This document shows positions 21,661 to 30,115 of a DNA stretch of 64,000 nucleotides, piece after piece (the first letter of the stretch is position 1; every line of letters begins with the position of its first letter). Source of the DNA: Streptomyces sp. TLI_171. GTDB taxonomy: Bacteria > Actinomycetota > Actinomycetes > Streptomycetales > Streptomycetaceae. Location of the stretch: assembly GCF_003610255.1 (NCBI RefSeq), contig NZ_RAPS01000001.1:7529001-7593000 (forward strand), given 5' to 3'. The notes below the pieces were generated by a model. That model searched no databases, was not told the DNA's origin, and saw only the letters and a list, made by a program, of their open reading frames with translations. The translations under genes were made by a program, and so were the position numbers.

Positions 21661-22479
21661 TCAGGCGTTCGCCGGCCGGGCGCGGAACAGCTGGGCGGCC
21701 ATCGGGGCGGTGACCTGACCGGAACCCAGACGGTCCGTCATCTCCTCCGCGAAGAAAGCCTGCAGGGCGGGATCGTCGGGCCGGCCGCCCCGGGCCTCGA
21801 CCGCTGCCCGCAGCGGCGTGCCGGTGAGGAAACCCGTGGCGACGGCCGCCGCCGACTCCGCGGTGCCGTCCAGGACCAGCGGCTGGTGCCACTCCAGTTC
21901 CAGGCCGGCCGTCGCGAGGTCCGCCGACACCTGCTCCGGGTCGTGGTAACCGTGCGGCAGGGACGGCAGGAAGTCCGGCGGGTCGGCCGGGAAGGCGCGC
22001 TCGGCGGCCGCCTGCACCGCGAAATCGAAGGCGTGCGACTCGACCGGCCCCCAGGTGTTGAACAGGAACCGCCCCTCCGGCGCCAGCACCCGCCGCACCT
22101 CGGCGAACGCCCCCGGCTTGTCGGGGAAGAACATCGCGCCGAACTGACACACCACCAGGTCGAACACCCCGTCCGCGAACGGCAGGCGCTGCGCGTCGGC
22201 CTGCCGCCAGGACGCGCTCGGCACCCGGTCCCCGCCGAAGGCCACCATCGCCTCGTTGAGATCCGTCGCCACCACCTCGGCGCCCGGCAGCGCCACCACC
22301 AGCCTCGAGGTCAACGCGCCCGTCCCCGCCGCGAGTTCCAGCACCGTGCGGGGCCGCAGCACGGCGGCGCGCCGCGCCAGGTCCTCCGCGAACGGCCGGA
22401 ACAGCACCGGCACCAGATACCGCTCGTACGCCTCCGGCATGGACCGGGACCACCGCCGGTCGGCAGCAACATCGCTCAC
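21661..22479 (-). CDS. Class I SAM-dependent methyltransferase
   Basis: A 272-residue methyltransferase of the UbiE/Methyltransf_11 type. Motif I is VLELAAGTGALTSRL (~45-60), the acidic post-I residue is in VVATDLNEAMV, and motif II/III is around FDLVVCQFGAMFFPDKPGAF and VLAPEGRFLFNTWG. The GTG at 22479 (SDVAADRRWSRSMPEAYERY follows) is the likely start; more upstream sequence is Gly/Pro-rich noise. The substrate is unknown. It is divergent from the SMI1-like gene and not in an evident pathway. Confidence 0.85.
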   Translation of the reverse strand: MSDVAADRRWSRSMPEAYERYLVPVLFRPFAEDLARRAAVLRPRTVLELAAGTGALTSRLVVALPGAEVVATDLNEAMVAFGGDRVPSASWRQADAQRLPFADGVFDLVVCQFGAMFFPDKPGAFAEVRRVLAPEGRFLFNTWGPVESHAFDFAVQAAAERAFPADPPDFLPSLPHGYHDPEQVSADLATAGLELEWHQPLVLDGTAESAAAVATGFLTGTPLRAAVEARGGRPDDPALQAFFAEEMTDRLGSGQVTAPMAAQLFRARPANA

Positions 22480-22588
22480 CCCGCCGACGCTACCCCCACC
22501 TCCCGCCGCCGCGCGGCCGCCACACTGGGGGTGGAACGCTCGGCCCGACCGGGAGGGCTGACAGTGCGGTGGTCTACCCTGCGACCCC

Positions 22589-23308
22589 ATGAGGAACGCG
22601 ATCGACGGACTGCTTCGACTGGTGCCGGCGCCGGCCGAACCGGTGGACGGGCACCGGGACCGGTCCGTCGTCGAGGACGAATGGGCGTCGGAACTCCCGG
22701 CCGACTACCGGGAGCTGGTGGCCCGGTACGGCCTGGGCGAGTTCTGCGGCGAGATCTTCTTCTGCACCCCCTTCGGCGACCACGAACACCGTCTCGGTTG
22801 GCAGGACGCCGACCGCCCGGTCGACCTTCCCGCTCCCGCAGCCGACCTGCGCCCCATATCCGATCCACCCCGCGCCGGGCGCCCTGCTGATCTGGGGCTG
22901 GACCCCGGAGAGCACCAGGCTGTGCTGGCGCACCGGGGGAGCGGCTGTGAGATCGATTCGCGGGCCCTCGGCAGGACGGAGCCGGGGGAGCGCCCCTGGT
23001 TCACGTCCTGCCGGGAGCTGGAACGCTTGCGGGAGGCGCTGGCGCCCACCGAGGGCCGCGGCAGCTTTCGCTCGCCCTACGAGAGGGACGTCCGCCAGGA
23101 CCGCTTCGCCGCCACTGACCTGGACTGGCGGCTGACCTACGAGACCGCGTACGGACATGCGATCAGGGCGTCGTTCCCTCCGGAGCACCGGGCGGTGGCC
23201 CGGGTACGGCTGCTGGCCGCGGTCGAGGCGATGGGATGCGAGGTCCAGAGCGTCCGGTCGGACCGGGGCGAGCCGGTCTGGCCGGAACTGTCCGGTCCCG
23301 GCGGCTGA
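22589..23308 (+). CDS. SMI1/KNR4-like protein with two compensating frameshifts
   Basis: A 240-codon frame whose two ends, but not its middle, look like one protein. The N-terminus (WASELPADYRELVARYGLGE, then CTPFGDHEHRLGW) is an SMI1/KNR4-type domain, a family often serving as immunity proteins. Between about 22852 and 22940 the conserved continuation lies in another frame: PYPIHPAPGALLIWGWTPES, then TRLCWRTGG. The first frame resumes after a G5 run (22935-22939), reading ERPWFTSCRELERLREAL. One extra or two missing bases near 22852, and one missing G at the G5 run, would give a continuous gene. It may be an assembly error or a decayed gene. Function is unproven. Confidence 0.6.
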   Translation: MRNAIDGLLRLVPAPAEPVDGHRDRSVVEDEWASELPADYRELVARYGLGEFCGEIFFCTPFGDHEHRLGWQDADRPVDLPAPAADLRPISDPPRAGRPADLGLDPGEHQAVLAHRGSGCEIDSRALGRTEPGERPWFTSCRELERLREALAPTEGRGSFRSPYERDVRQDRFAATDLDWRLTYETAYGHAIRASFPPEHRAVARVRLLAAVEAMGCEVQSVRSDRGEPVWPELSGPGG

Positions 23309-23394
23309 CGCGGACGGCCGCCGCCCAGGGGTGCTGCGCGTTCCGAGGAAACAATTCGCACGACCGTGCTGACAAGTCGCGTAGCATCGGGCGC

Positions 23395-24000
23395 ATGACG
23401 GACATTCAGGAGCTCGACGCACGCGTACTGCGGATCACCGGGTCTTTCGTCGACCGGGTCGACGTCACCGTGCTCGACCTGCCGACGCCCTGCGGGGCGT
23501 GGACCCTCGGGCAGTTGCTGGCGCACATGGTCGGACAGAACCACGGGTTCGCGGCGGCCGCCCGGGGGGAGACCCGCGACCGCGGGGTCTGGGACGACCG
23601 GCCGGTCGGGACGGACCCGGCCGGGGTGTTCGCCGCCTCGGCCGCGGACGTCACCGCCGCGTTCGCCGAGAACGCCGCGACGGAGCGGGGGTTCTGGCTC
23701 CCGGAGATCCACGACACCGTGCTGTTCCCCGCGACCCGGGCGATCGGCTTCCACTTCCTGGACTACCTCGTCCACGGCTGGGACGTCGCCGTCTCGATCG
23801 GCGCCCGGCCGCGCTTCGACCCGGACCTGCTCGCGGCCGTCCTCCCGATCGCCGAACAGGTCCCCACCGGCCCCGCCCGGGAACGCCCGAACGCAGCCTT
23901 CCGGCCGGCTCTGGCCGTGCCCACCGACGCCACCCCGCTGGACCGGGTGCTCCGGCTCCTCGGCCGCGACCCGAACTGGCCGGCGCGGCCGGTGGCTTGA
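23395..24000 (+). CDS. TIGR03086-family metal-binding (DinB/mycothiol-isomerase-like) protein
   Basis: A 201-residue protein of the TIGR03086 family, related to mycothiol-dependent maleylpyruvate isomerase and DinB four-helix bundles. The N-terminal LPTPCGAWTLGQLLAHMVGQ (~29-48, His as metal ligand) and the later GFHFLDYLVHGWDVAVSIG (second and third His, ~121-139) mark the site. The ATG at 23395 opens at the conserved first helix. Such proteins may conjugate or transfer thiols such as mycothiol, but few are characterised. It stands alone; the next gene is convergent. Confidence 0.8.
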   Translation: MTDIQELDARVLRITGSFVDRVDVTVLDLPTPCGAWTLGQLLAHMVGQNHGFAAAARGETRDRGVWDDRPVGTDPAGVFAASAADVTAAFAENAATERGFWLPEIHDTVLFPATRAIGFHFLDYLVHGWDVAVSIGARPRFDPDLLAAVLPIAEQVPTGPARERPNAAFRPALAVPTDATPLDRVLRLLGRDPNWPARPVA

Positions 24001-24039
24001 CCGCGCAGTGGGCGACTCCGTGGCCGTGGTGGCGTCCCG

Positions 24040-24678
24040 TCAGGGCTGGTGGGTGAGGACCGCGGTGACGACGGTGTGGAGGTGGTTGCGGAAGCGGGTG
24101 AGGACGGGGAGGTCGAGGGGGCCGCGGCGGGTGCCGGCGGGGTCGATGACGCCGGCCTGGCCGAAGGAGTGGGAGGTCCAGACGATGGTGAAGACCAGCA
24201 TCTCGACGTCGACGTGCGGGCCCAGGCCGGCGCGGTCGAGGACGGTGCGGACGGCGGTGGCGACCTCGGCGACCAGGGGGCCGGCGAACTCGGTCTCGAT
24301 CTGTGACTGGTCGGCGCCCTCGGCGAGCCAGCGGCGCATCCAGAGCGCGGGCACCTCGGGGTGGTTGAGGCAGAAGGACAGGTAGGCGTCGACGAAGTCC
24401 AGGAGCGCGGCGCGGGTCTCGGCGGGGGAGGGCCCGCAGGCGTGCAGGCGGGCCAGGGCCTCGGTGACGACCTGACGCTGTGCCAGGTGGGCGCGGCGCA
24501 TCACCTCGCGGTACAGCTCGGGCTTGCCGCCGACGTGGTAGGCGACGGTGGCGATGTTCAGGCCGACCGCGTCGCCGATCGCGCGGGTGCTGGTCGCGTC
24601 GTAGCCGCGCTCGGCGAACAGGCGGGTGGCGGTGGCCAGGATGCGTTCGCGGGGGCCGTCCTCGGGCTGGCTGCTCAT
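24040..24678 (-). CDS. TetR/AcrR regulator of the divergent FMO operon
   Basis: A 212-residue TetR regulator. The HTH is at ~10-55 (RERILATATRLFAERGYDAT, IGDAVGLNIATVAYHVGGKP), with a TetR_C-type helical domain after it (LLDFVDAYLSFCLNHPEVPA). The ATG at 24678 is standard for the family. The intergenic palindrome TCATTC-N4-GAATGA at 24769-24784 is its probable operator. It is divergent from a four-gene FMO-SDR-MFS-TSUP operon, which it presumably represses until a substrate binds. The effector is unknown. Confidence 0.85.
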   Translation of the reverse strand: MSSQPEDGPRERILATATRLFAERGYDATSTRAIGDAVGLNIATVAYHVGGKPELYREVMRRAHLAQRQVVTEALARLHACGPSPAETRAALLDFVDAYLSFCLNHPEVPALWMRRWLAEGADQSQIETEFAGPLVAEVATAVRTVLDRAGLGPHVDVEMLVFTIVWTSHSFGQAGVIDPAGTRRGPLDLPVLTRFRNHLHTVVTAVLTHQP

Positions 24679-24768
24679 GGAGTCGGAGGATAGCGGACCG
24701 GGCAGCCCGGGCTCAATCAGGTGCTGGAGGAGGAAGCAGCAGGTCAGAAAGGATTGCGCCCGACTCCA

Positions 24769-24784
24769 TCATTCGATTGAATGA
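24769..24784. promoter_or_regulatory. Palindromic operator in the TetR-FMO intergenic region
   Basis: TCATTC (24769-24774) and GAATGA (24779-24784) form a perfect inverted repeat around GATT. It is AT-rich compared with its surroundings and lies 38 bp before the FMO start and 90 bp before the TetR start. A half-site-like CTCAATCAGG is found upstream at 24713-24722. Confidence 0.6.
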
Positions 24785-24822
24785 GCGCCTTTCCAGGGGG
24801 ACCACGAGAGGAGCACCCCGGC

Positions 24823-26142
24823 ATGGGCTCGACGAGGGTGGCGGTGGTCGGCGCCGGCGCGGCCGGACTGGCCGCCGCGAAGGCACTGCTCGACGACGGC
24901 CTGGACGTCACCGTCCTGGAACGCGGCGAGCGACCCGGCGGCCTCTGGGCCGGCGACGACGGTGCGGGCACGTCCCCCGCGTACGACAGCCTGCACCTGA
25001 ACACCAGCAAGGGCCGCACCGAGTTCGCCGACTTCCCGATGCCGAAGGAGTGGCCGGACTTCCCGTCCGCGACCAGGGTCGCCGGATACCTCGCCGACTA
25101 CGCCGCGACCTTCGGCGTCGGCGAGCGGATCCGGTTCAGGACCGAGGTCGAGCGGGTGCGCCGGGTCGACGGCGGCTGGGAGGTGACGACCGCCGCCGGC
25201 GCCGAGACCTACGACGCCGTGGTGGTCGCCAACGGCCACAACCGGGAGCCGAAGTGGCCCGCCCCCGGCTACCCGGGCGCCTTCGACGGCGAGCAGCTGC
25301 ACGCCCACGACCACCGCACCGCCGAGGCGTACCGCGGCCGGCGGGTGCTGGTGGTCGGCATGGGCAACTCCGCGATGGACATCGCCGTCGACGCCTCGCA
25401 CGTCGCCGCCGGGCCCGTCCTGCTCTCCGCCCGGCACGGCACCCACATCGTGCCCAAGTACCTGTTCGGCCGCCCCGCCGACGCCACCGGCGGGGCGCTC
25501 GCCGTGCTGCCCTGGCGGATCCGGCAGGCCGTCGCGCAGACGGTGCTGCGGCTGGCCGTCGGCACCCCCGAGCAGTACGGGCTGCCCAAGCCCGCCGGCG
25601 GGCTGTTCCAGAACCACCCGACCATCAGCGACACCGTGCTGCACCGGCTCACCCACGGCGCGATCGAGGCCCGCCCCGGCGTCGAGCGACTGGACGGCCG
25701 CACGGTGCACTTCACCGACGGTCGCGAGGACCGGGTCGACGTGATCGTCTGGGCCACCGGCTACCACGTCACCGTCCCGTTCCTGGACGAGCGGTGGACC
25801 GGGCCGGACCCCGAGCAACTCCCGCTCTACCAGCGGGTGTTCCACCTCGACGACCCGACGCTCGCGTTCGTCGGGCTGATGCAGTCCACCGGCGCGGCCC
25901 TCCCCGTCGTCGAGGCGCAGGCCAAGCTGGTCGCCGCCCACCTGGCCGGCCGCTACGCCCTGCCGGACGCCGAGCGGCAGCGCGCCGCCGTCGACCGCGC
26001 GCACGCCGCCGCCGTCCGGCGGTGGGGCAGCAAGCGCCCGATGATGCGGATCGACTTCGACCAGTACGTGGCCGCCGTCCCGCGCGAACTCGAGGCCGGC
26101 GCCCGCCGCGCCGGAGCCAAGAAGAAGGAGGCGGCGCAGTGA
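24823..26142 (+). CDS. Flavin-containing monooxygenase / Baeyer-Villiger-like oxygenase
   Basis: A 439-residue class B flavoprotein monooxygenase. The FAD motif VAVVGAGAAGLAAAKALLDD (residues ~5-24) and the NADPH motif VLVVGMGNSAMDIAVD (~180-195) are both intact. Between them the FMO fingerprint region reads FDGEQLHAHDH, close to FxGxxxHxxxY/F but ending in His. VIVWATGY (~310) is the ATG-type motif. Such enzymes oxygenate N, S or ketone carbon. The ATG at 24823, 9 bases after GAGAGGAG, is preferred to 24781. Its stop overlaps the SDR start by 4 bases, so the operon is translationally coupled. The substrate is unknown. Confidence 0.86.
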   Translation: MGSTRVAVVGAGAAGLAAAKALLDDGLDVTVLERGERPGGLWAGDDGAGTSPAYDSLHLNTSKGRTEFADFPMPKEWPDFPSATRVAGYLADYAATFGVGERIRFRTEVERVRRVDGGWEVTTAAGAETYDAVVVANGHNREPKWPAPGYPGAFDGEQLHAHDHRTAEAYRGRRVLVVGMGNSAMDIAVDASHVAAGPVLLSARHGTHIVPKYLFGRPADATGGALAVLPWRIRQAVAQTVLRLAVGTPEQYGLPKPAGGLFQNHPTISDTVLHRLTHGAIEARPGVERLDGRTVHFTDGREDRVDVIVWATGYHVTVPFLDERWTGPDPEQLPLYQRVFHLDDPTLAFVGLMQSTGAALPVVEAQAKLVAAHLAGRYALPDAERQRAAVDRAHAAAVRRWGSKRPMMRIDFDQYVAAVPRELEAGARRAGAKKKEAAQ

Positions 26143-26978
26143 GCCCGCTGAACCGCCGTCAGGACCCGACCGGTCGCCGGGTGCTGATCACCGGCGCCTC
26201 CGGCACCATCGGCCGCGCCCTCGGCGCCCGCCTCACCGCGGCCGGCGCGCACGTCGTCGGACTCGATCTGCGCCCGACCGGCGACGAGCCGTTCACCGTC
26301 GTCCGGTGCGACGTGACGGACGACGACAGCGTCGGCGCGGGCGTCGCGCGGGCCCTCGAACTCCTCGGCGGCCTCGACGTCCTGGTCAACAACGCGGGCA
26401 TCGGCGGCCCCGCCCCCGCCGAGTACCCGCCGGGCGGCGAGGTCCGCCGCCAGCTGGAGATCAACCTGCTCGGCACCTGGCGGGTCACCGCCGCCTGCGT
26501 GGACGCGCTGGTCGCCGCCCGCGGCCGGGTCGTCATGGTGACCTCCCGGATGGCCGTCATGCAGCTGCCGCTGGCCGCCGCGTACGGGGCGTCCAAGCGG
26601 GCCATGGTGGCCTACGCGGACGCGCTGCGGCTGGAACTCGGCACCCACGTCGGCGTCAGCTGCGTGTACCCGTCGGCGGTGCGCAGCCCGATCCACGACT
26701 CCACCAGGGCCGCCGGCCTCTCGCTGGAGGGCATGAGCGTGTACGAGCCGCTGGAGGGCGTGCTCGACGCGATCGAGCTGGGCGCGTTCGCCGTCCGGCC
26801 GCGCCGGGACATCACCACCACCCGCAAGGGCGCCGTGGAGTTCTTCCTGGCCCGGCACCTGCCCGCGCTGACCGACCGGATCGTGGCCCGCACCCTGCGG
26901 GCCCGGGCCGCCGCCGGGGCGTTCGACGGCGCCGAACTCGCCGCCGGCGTGGTGGCGCGGAACGCGAGCGGCAGATGA
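26139..26978 (+). CDS. Short-chain dehydrogenase/reductase
   Basis: A 279-residue classical SDR. VLITGASGTIGRALGARL (~16-33) is the cofactor motif, VLVNNAGIGG the NNAG motif, and catalytic residues are Ser in VTSRMAVMQ and Tyr/Lys in YGASKRAM. The C-terminus has VRPRRDITTTRKGAVEFFLA. The GTG start overlaps the FMO stop (GTGA) with AAGAAGGAGG before it. It probably oxidises or reduces an alcohol/ketone before or after the FMO step. The acidic residue after beta-2 (VGLDLRP) favours NAD over NADP. Confidence 0.87.
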   Translation: MSPLNRRQDPTGRRVLITGASGTIGRALGARLTAAGAHVVGLDLRPTGDEPFTVVRCDVTDDDSVGAGVARALELLGGLDVLVNNAGIGGPAPAEYPPGGEVRRQLEINLLGTWRVTAACVDALVAARGRVVMVTSRMAVMQLPLAAAYGASKRAMVAYADALRLELGTHVGVSCVYPSAVRSPIHDSTRAAGLSLEGMSVYEPLEGVLDAIELGAFAVRPRRDITTTRKGAVEFFLARHLPALTDRIVARTLRARAAAGAFDGAELAAGVVARNASGR

Positions 26979-28408
26979 CGGCCGGACGGGAGCCCGCCGG
27001 CGAGCGCGGAGCGGCCGCCGGACCGGACCTCGGCGACGGGCGGGGGACGGCCTCGGCCCGGCAGCCGGCGGCCGATCGGCGGCCCGGCCGGGGCGCGCTG
27101 ACGCTGTACGCCGCCGGGTCGGTCGGCATGGGCGTGTGGGTCACCGTGCCCGGCCTGCTGCTGCTGTACTTCCTCACCGACGTGCTCGACGTGCCCGCCG
27201 CGCTCGCCGGACTCGCGCTGCTGCTGCCCAGGGCCGTCGACATCGTCGTGCACCCCCTGCTCGGCTCCCGCTCCGACCGGCAGGCCCGGCGCCGCGGCGA
27301 CCGGCGGCGGATAATGCGGGCCGGACTGCTGCTGGGCGTGGCGATGACCGCGATGTTCAGCGTGCCCGCCGCGCTCACCGGCCCGGCCGCGGCGCTCTGG
27401 GCCGGCGGCTGGTTCGTGCTCGGCAACCTGCTGTTCGCCGCCTTCCAGGTCCCGTACCTGACCACCCCGTCCGACCTGCGGGTCGGCTACCACGAGCGGA
27501 CCCGGGTCTTCATGTACCGGATGGCGCTGCTGACGGTGGGTCTGCTCGGCGCGGGCGTCGCCGCGCCCGCCCTGTCGGCGGGCGGCTCCCGCGGCGACTA
27601 CACCCGGATGGCAGTGCTGCTGGCCGTCGCGATGGCGCTGTCCGCGGCCGTCGCGCTGCTCGGGGTCCGCCGGCTCACCGCCGAGTGCGGCTTCCGGGCC
27701 CCCGACGAACGGGCCGGGCACTCCACCCTCGCCGACCTGCGGGTCGCGCTGCGCGACCGGGACTACCGGGCGCTGGTGCTGTCCTACCTGTTCACCGGCG
27801 CCACCACTCACCTGTTCCTGGCCGCCCTGCCCTACGTCACCGAGTACGTCTTCCACGACGCGAAGCTGACGGCGCTGTTCATGGGCCTGTTCCTGGCGCC
27901 CGCGATCTTCGCCGGACCGGCCTGGACGGCCTGGTCGCGGCGCCCCGGTAACGGCAAGCAGCGCGGACTGCTGCTCTCCCAGGCGGTGTTCGCGGCCGGC
28001 TCGCTCGCCCTGCTGGCCGCCGCCGCGCTCGACGGCACGGCCCGGGTCGCCGTCACCGCCGCCGTGGTGACGGCGATGGGCGTCGCCTTCTCCGGACTCC
28101 AGCTGTTCGCCTTCTCGATGCTGCCCGACGCGGTGGCCGCGGCCGAGACCGACGGCGGGTCCAAAGCGGGCGCGTACACCGGCGTGTGGACGGCGACCGA
28201 GGCCACCGGCACCGCCGTCGGCCCCTACCTGTACTCGACGGTGCTCGCCCTCGGCGGCTTCGTCTCCAGCACCGGCGACGAGCACGCCGCCCAGTCGGGG
28301 ACGGCGCTCACCGCGCTGCTGCTCGGCTTCACCGTCCTGCCCGCCGTGCTGATGGCCACCGCGCTGCGGTTCCAGCGGCGCTGCGCCCTGGACGGGCGGG
28401 CCGGATGA
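26975..28408 (+). CDS. GPH/MelB-like MFS transporter
   Basis: A 477-residue polytopic membrane protein. After a disordered ~45-residue N-terminus there are about 12 hydrophobic segments. The MelB/GPH-type signature after helix 2 is present (RAVDIVVHPLLGSRSDRQAR). The start overlaps the SDR stop (ATGA). Members import glycosides with cations, or lysolipids. In this operon it presumably moves the FMO/SDR substrate or product. The direction of transport cannot be told. Confidence 0.8.
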   Translation: MTAGREPAGERGAAAGPDLGDGRGTASARQPAADRRPGRGALTLYAAGSVGMGVWVTVPGLLLLYFLTDVLDVPAALAGLALLLPRAVDIVVHPLLGSRSDRQARRRGDRRRIMRAGLLLGVAMTAMFSVPAALTGPAAALWAGGWFVLGNLLFAAFQVPYLTTPSDLRVGYHERTRVFMYRMALLTVGLLGAGVAAPALSAGGSRGDYTRMAVLLAVAMALSAAVALLGVRRLTAECGFRAPDERAGHSTLADLRVALRDRDYRALVLSYLFTGATTHLFLAALPYVTEYVFHDAKLTALFMGLFLAPAIFAGPAWTAWSRRPGNGKQRGLLLSQAVFAAGSLALLAAAALDGTARVAVTAAVVTAMGVAFSGLQLFAFSMLPDAVAAAETDGGSKAGAYTGVWTATEATGTAVGPYLYSTVLALGGFVSSTGDEHAAQSGTALTALLLGFTVLPAVLMATALRFQRRCALDGRAG

Positions 28409-29106
28409 CCGGCGCGGAGGCGCTCGCCGTCGCGGCCGTCGGCTTCGGCGGGTTCGCGCAGGCCGTCACCGGGATGGGCTTCTCGCTGGTGGCGGCCCCC
28501 GCGCTGATCGCCGCGCTGGGCCCGCACCGCGGCGTCCCCGCCGTGCTGCTGCTCGCGGTGCTGGCCTCGCTGCTGCCGCTGTCCCGGGACTGGCGGCACG
28601 CCCGCGCCCGGGACGCCGGCCGGCTGCTGCTGCCCGCGCTGCTCGCCATCCCCGTGGTCGCGTGGCTGACCCGGTCGGTGGACAGCCGCGTGCTGGCGGC
28701 CGCCGCCGGCTGCGGGGTGCTGATCGGGGTGGCGCTGCTGGCCTGCGGCCTGCGCTCGGCGTTCCTTCGCCGCCCCGCCGGAGCGTGGGTGAGCGGGCTG
28801 GCCAGTGCCGGACTCAACGTGGTCGGCGGCGTCGGCGGCCCGCCGATCGGCCTCTACGCCGCCAACGCGGGCTGGGCGCCCCGCGAGTCCCGGGCCACCC
28901 TGTACGCGTTCTTCCTGGTGCAGAACGTGGCCACCGCGACCACCCTGGGCTTCGTCCGCCCGCCCTGGCCCACGGTGGCCGCGCTCGCCGTCGGCGCGGC
29001 GGCCGGCATGGCGCTCTCGCCGCGCCTGTCGCCCGCCGTCACCCGCACCGGCGTGCTCGCGGTGTCCTGCATCGGCGCCGTGGCGCTGATCGGCACCGCG
29101 CTGTGA
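28405..29106 (+). CDS. TauE/SafE (TSUP) family membrane permease
   Basis: A 233-residue membrane protein with about 7-8 hydrophobic helices and the TSUP repeats: GFGGFAQAVTGMGFSLVAAP near the N-terminus and GLNVVGGVGGPPIGLYAANA in the second half. TSUP proteins move sulfite, sulfoacetate or related organic anions, usually outward. Its ATG overlaps the MFS stop. A sulfonate or C-S compound as the operon's substrate would link it with the FMO, but this is inferred. It ends 7 bp before the convergent aldo-keto reductase. Confidence 0.82.
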   Translation: MTGAEALAVAAVGFGGFAQAVTGMGFSLVAAPALIAALGPHRGVPAVLLLAVLASLLPLSRDWRHARARDAGRLLLPALLAIPVVAWLTRSVDSRVLAAAAGCGVLIGVALLACGLRSAFLRRPAGAWVSGLASAGLNVVGGVGGPPIGLYAANAGWAPRESRATLYAFFLVQNVATATTLGFVRPPWPTVAALAVGAAAGMALSPRLSPAVTRTGVLAVSCIGAVALIGTAL

Positions 29107-29113
29107 CGGGCCG

Positions 29114-30115
29114 TCAGCCGGCCGCGCCGCAGCGCTCGGTGTCGATCTCCGGCAGGGTCGCCGCCGCGTAGCGGGAGCCGTGCACGGTGTCCGCCGACAG
29201 GATCCGCCCGGCCTGCTCCAGCAGCTCGGCGGGCACCGCCAGGTCCAGCACCGACATGTTCTCCCGCAGGTGGGCGACCGAGCGGGTGCCGGGGATGGCG
29301 AGGACGTGCTCGCCGCGCGAGAGCACCCAGGCCAGCGCCAGCTGCGGCAGCGTCAGGCCCGCGGCGGCGGCCAGCTCGGCGAGCCGCTGACGGAGCGCCA
29401 GGTTCGCCGGGTAGTGGGCGGCGTCGAAGCGCGGCATGCCGAGCCGGATGTCGCCCGCCGGGAGCTCCGCCGGGACCGGCGGGGCGTCCGTCAGGAAGCC
29501 GCGCGCGACGGGGCTGAACGCGACCAGTGCGACGCCGAGTTCGCGGGCCGCGGCCAGGGTGCCGCGCTCCGGGTTGCGGGTCCACAGGCTGTACTCGTTC
29601 TGCAGCGCCGTGACCGGGTGCACCGCGTGGGCCCGGCGCAGCGTCGCGGCCGACACCTCGGACAGGCCGATGGTGCGGATCTTGCCCGCCGTGACCAGCT
29701 CGGCCAGCGCGCCGACGCTCTCCTCCACCGGGACGTCCCGGTCCAGGCGGTGCAGGTAGTACAGGTCGATCACGTCGGTGCGCAGCCGGGCCAGCGCCGC
29801 GTCCGCGGTGCGCCGGATCGTCTCCGGGCGGCCGTCGATGACGCGCCGTCCGTCCACGCCCGTCATGCCGCACTTGGAGGCCAGCACGATCCGCTCGCGG
29901 TGCGGGGCGAGGACCTTGCCGACCAGTTCCTCGTTGGCGCCGAACCCGTACAGCGCCGCGGTGTCGAACAGCGTGACACCCGCGTCCAGCGCGGTCAGCA
30001 GCAGCTTCGCGGCGTCCTCGGCGGAGGGCGCCGCGCCGTAGGCGTGGCTGAGGTTCATGCAGCCGAGGCCGACGGCGGGAACCTCGAACGGCCCGAGCCG
30101 CCGCAGCGAGCTCAC
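29114..30115 (-). CDS. Aldo/keto reductase at the end of the protocatechuate operon
   Basis: A 333-residue AKR with the (beta/alpha)8 fold. The catalytic tetrad is visible: Asp in TLFDTAALYG with Tyr, Lys in IVLASKCG, and His in DLYYLHRLDRDVP. The NADPH end has IPGTRSVAHLREN. The GTG start overlaps the ligC stop by 4 bases, so it is the last gene of the pob/lig operon. No lig pathway step needs an AKR. It may reduce a toxic aldehyde (for example a semialdehyde intermediate) or prepare an alternative substrate. LigU-type tautomerase activity is missing from this operon, but an AKR would not be expected to replace it. Confidence 0.85.
   Translation of the reverse strand: MSSLRRLGPFEVPAVGLGCMNLSHAYGAAPSAEDAAKLLLTALDAGVTLFDTAALYGFGANEELVGKVLAPHRERIVLASKCGMTGVDGRRVIDGRPETIRRTADAALARLRTDVIDLYYLHRLDRDVPVEESVGALAELVTAGKIRTIGLSEVSAATLRRAHAVHPVTALQNEYSLWTRNPERGTLAAARELGVALVAFSPVARGFLTDAPPVPAELPAGDIRLGMPRFDAAHYPANLALRQRLAELAAAAGLTLPQLALAWVLSRGEHVLAIPGTRSVAHLRENMSVLDLAVPAELLEQAGRILSADTVHGSRYAAATLPEIDTERCGAAG

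Noticed and set aside
29114..30115. Aldo/keto reductase as a substitute for the missing LigU tautomerase
   Set aside because: AKRs are NADPH-dependent carbonyl reductases with a Tyr/Lys/Asp/His tetrad, and the tetrad is intact here. Nothing suggests isomerase activity.
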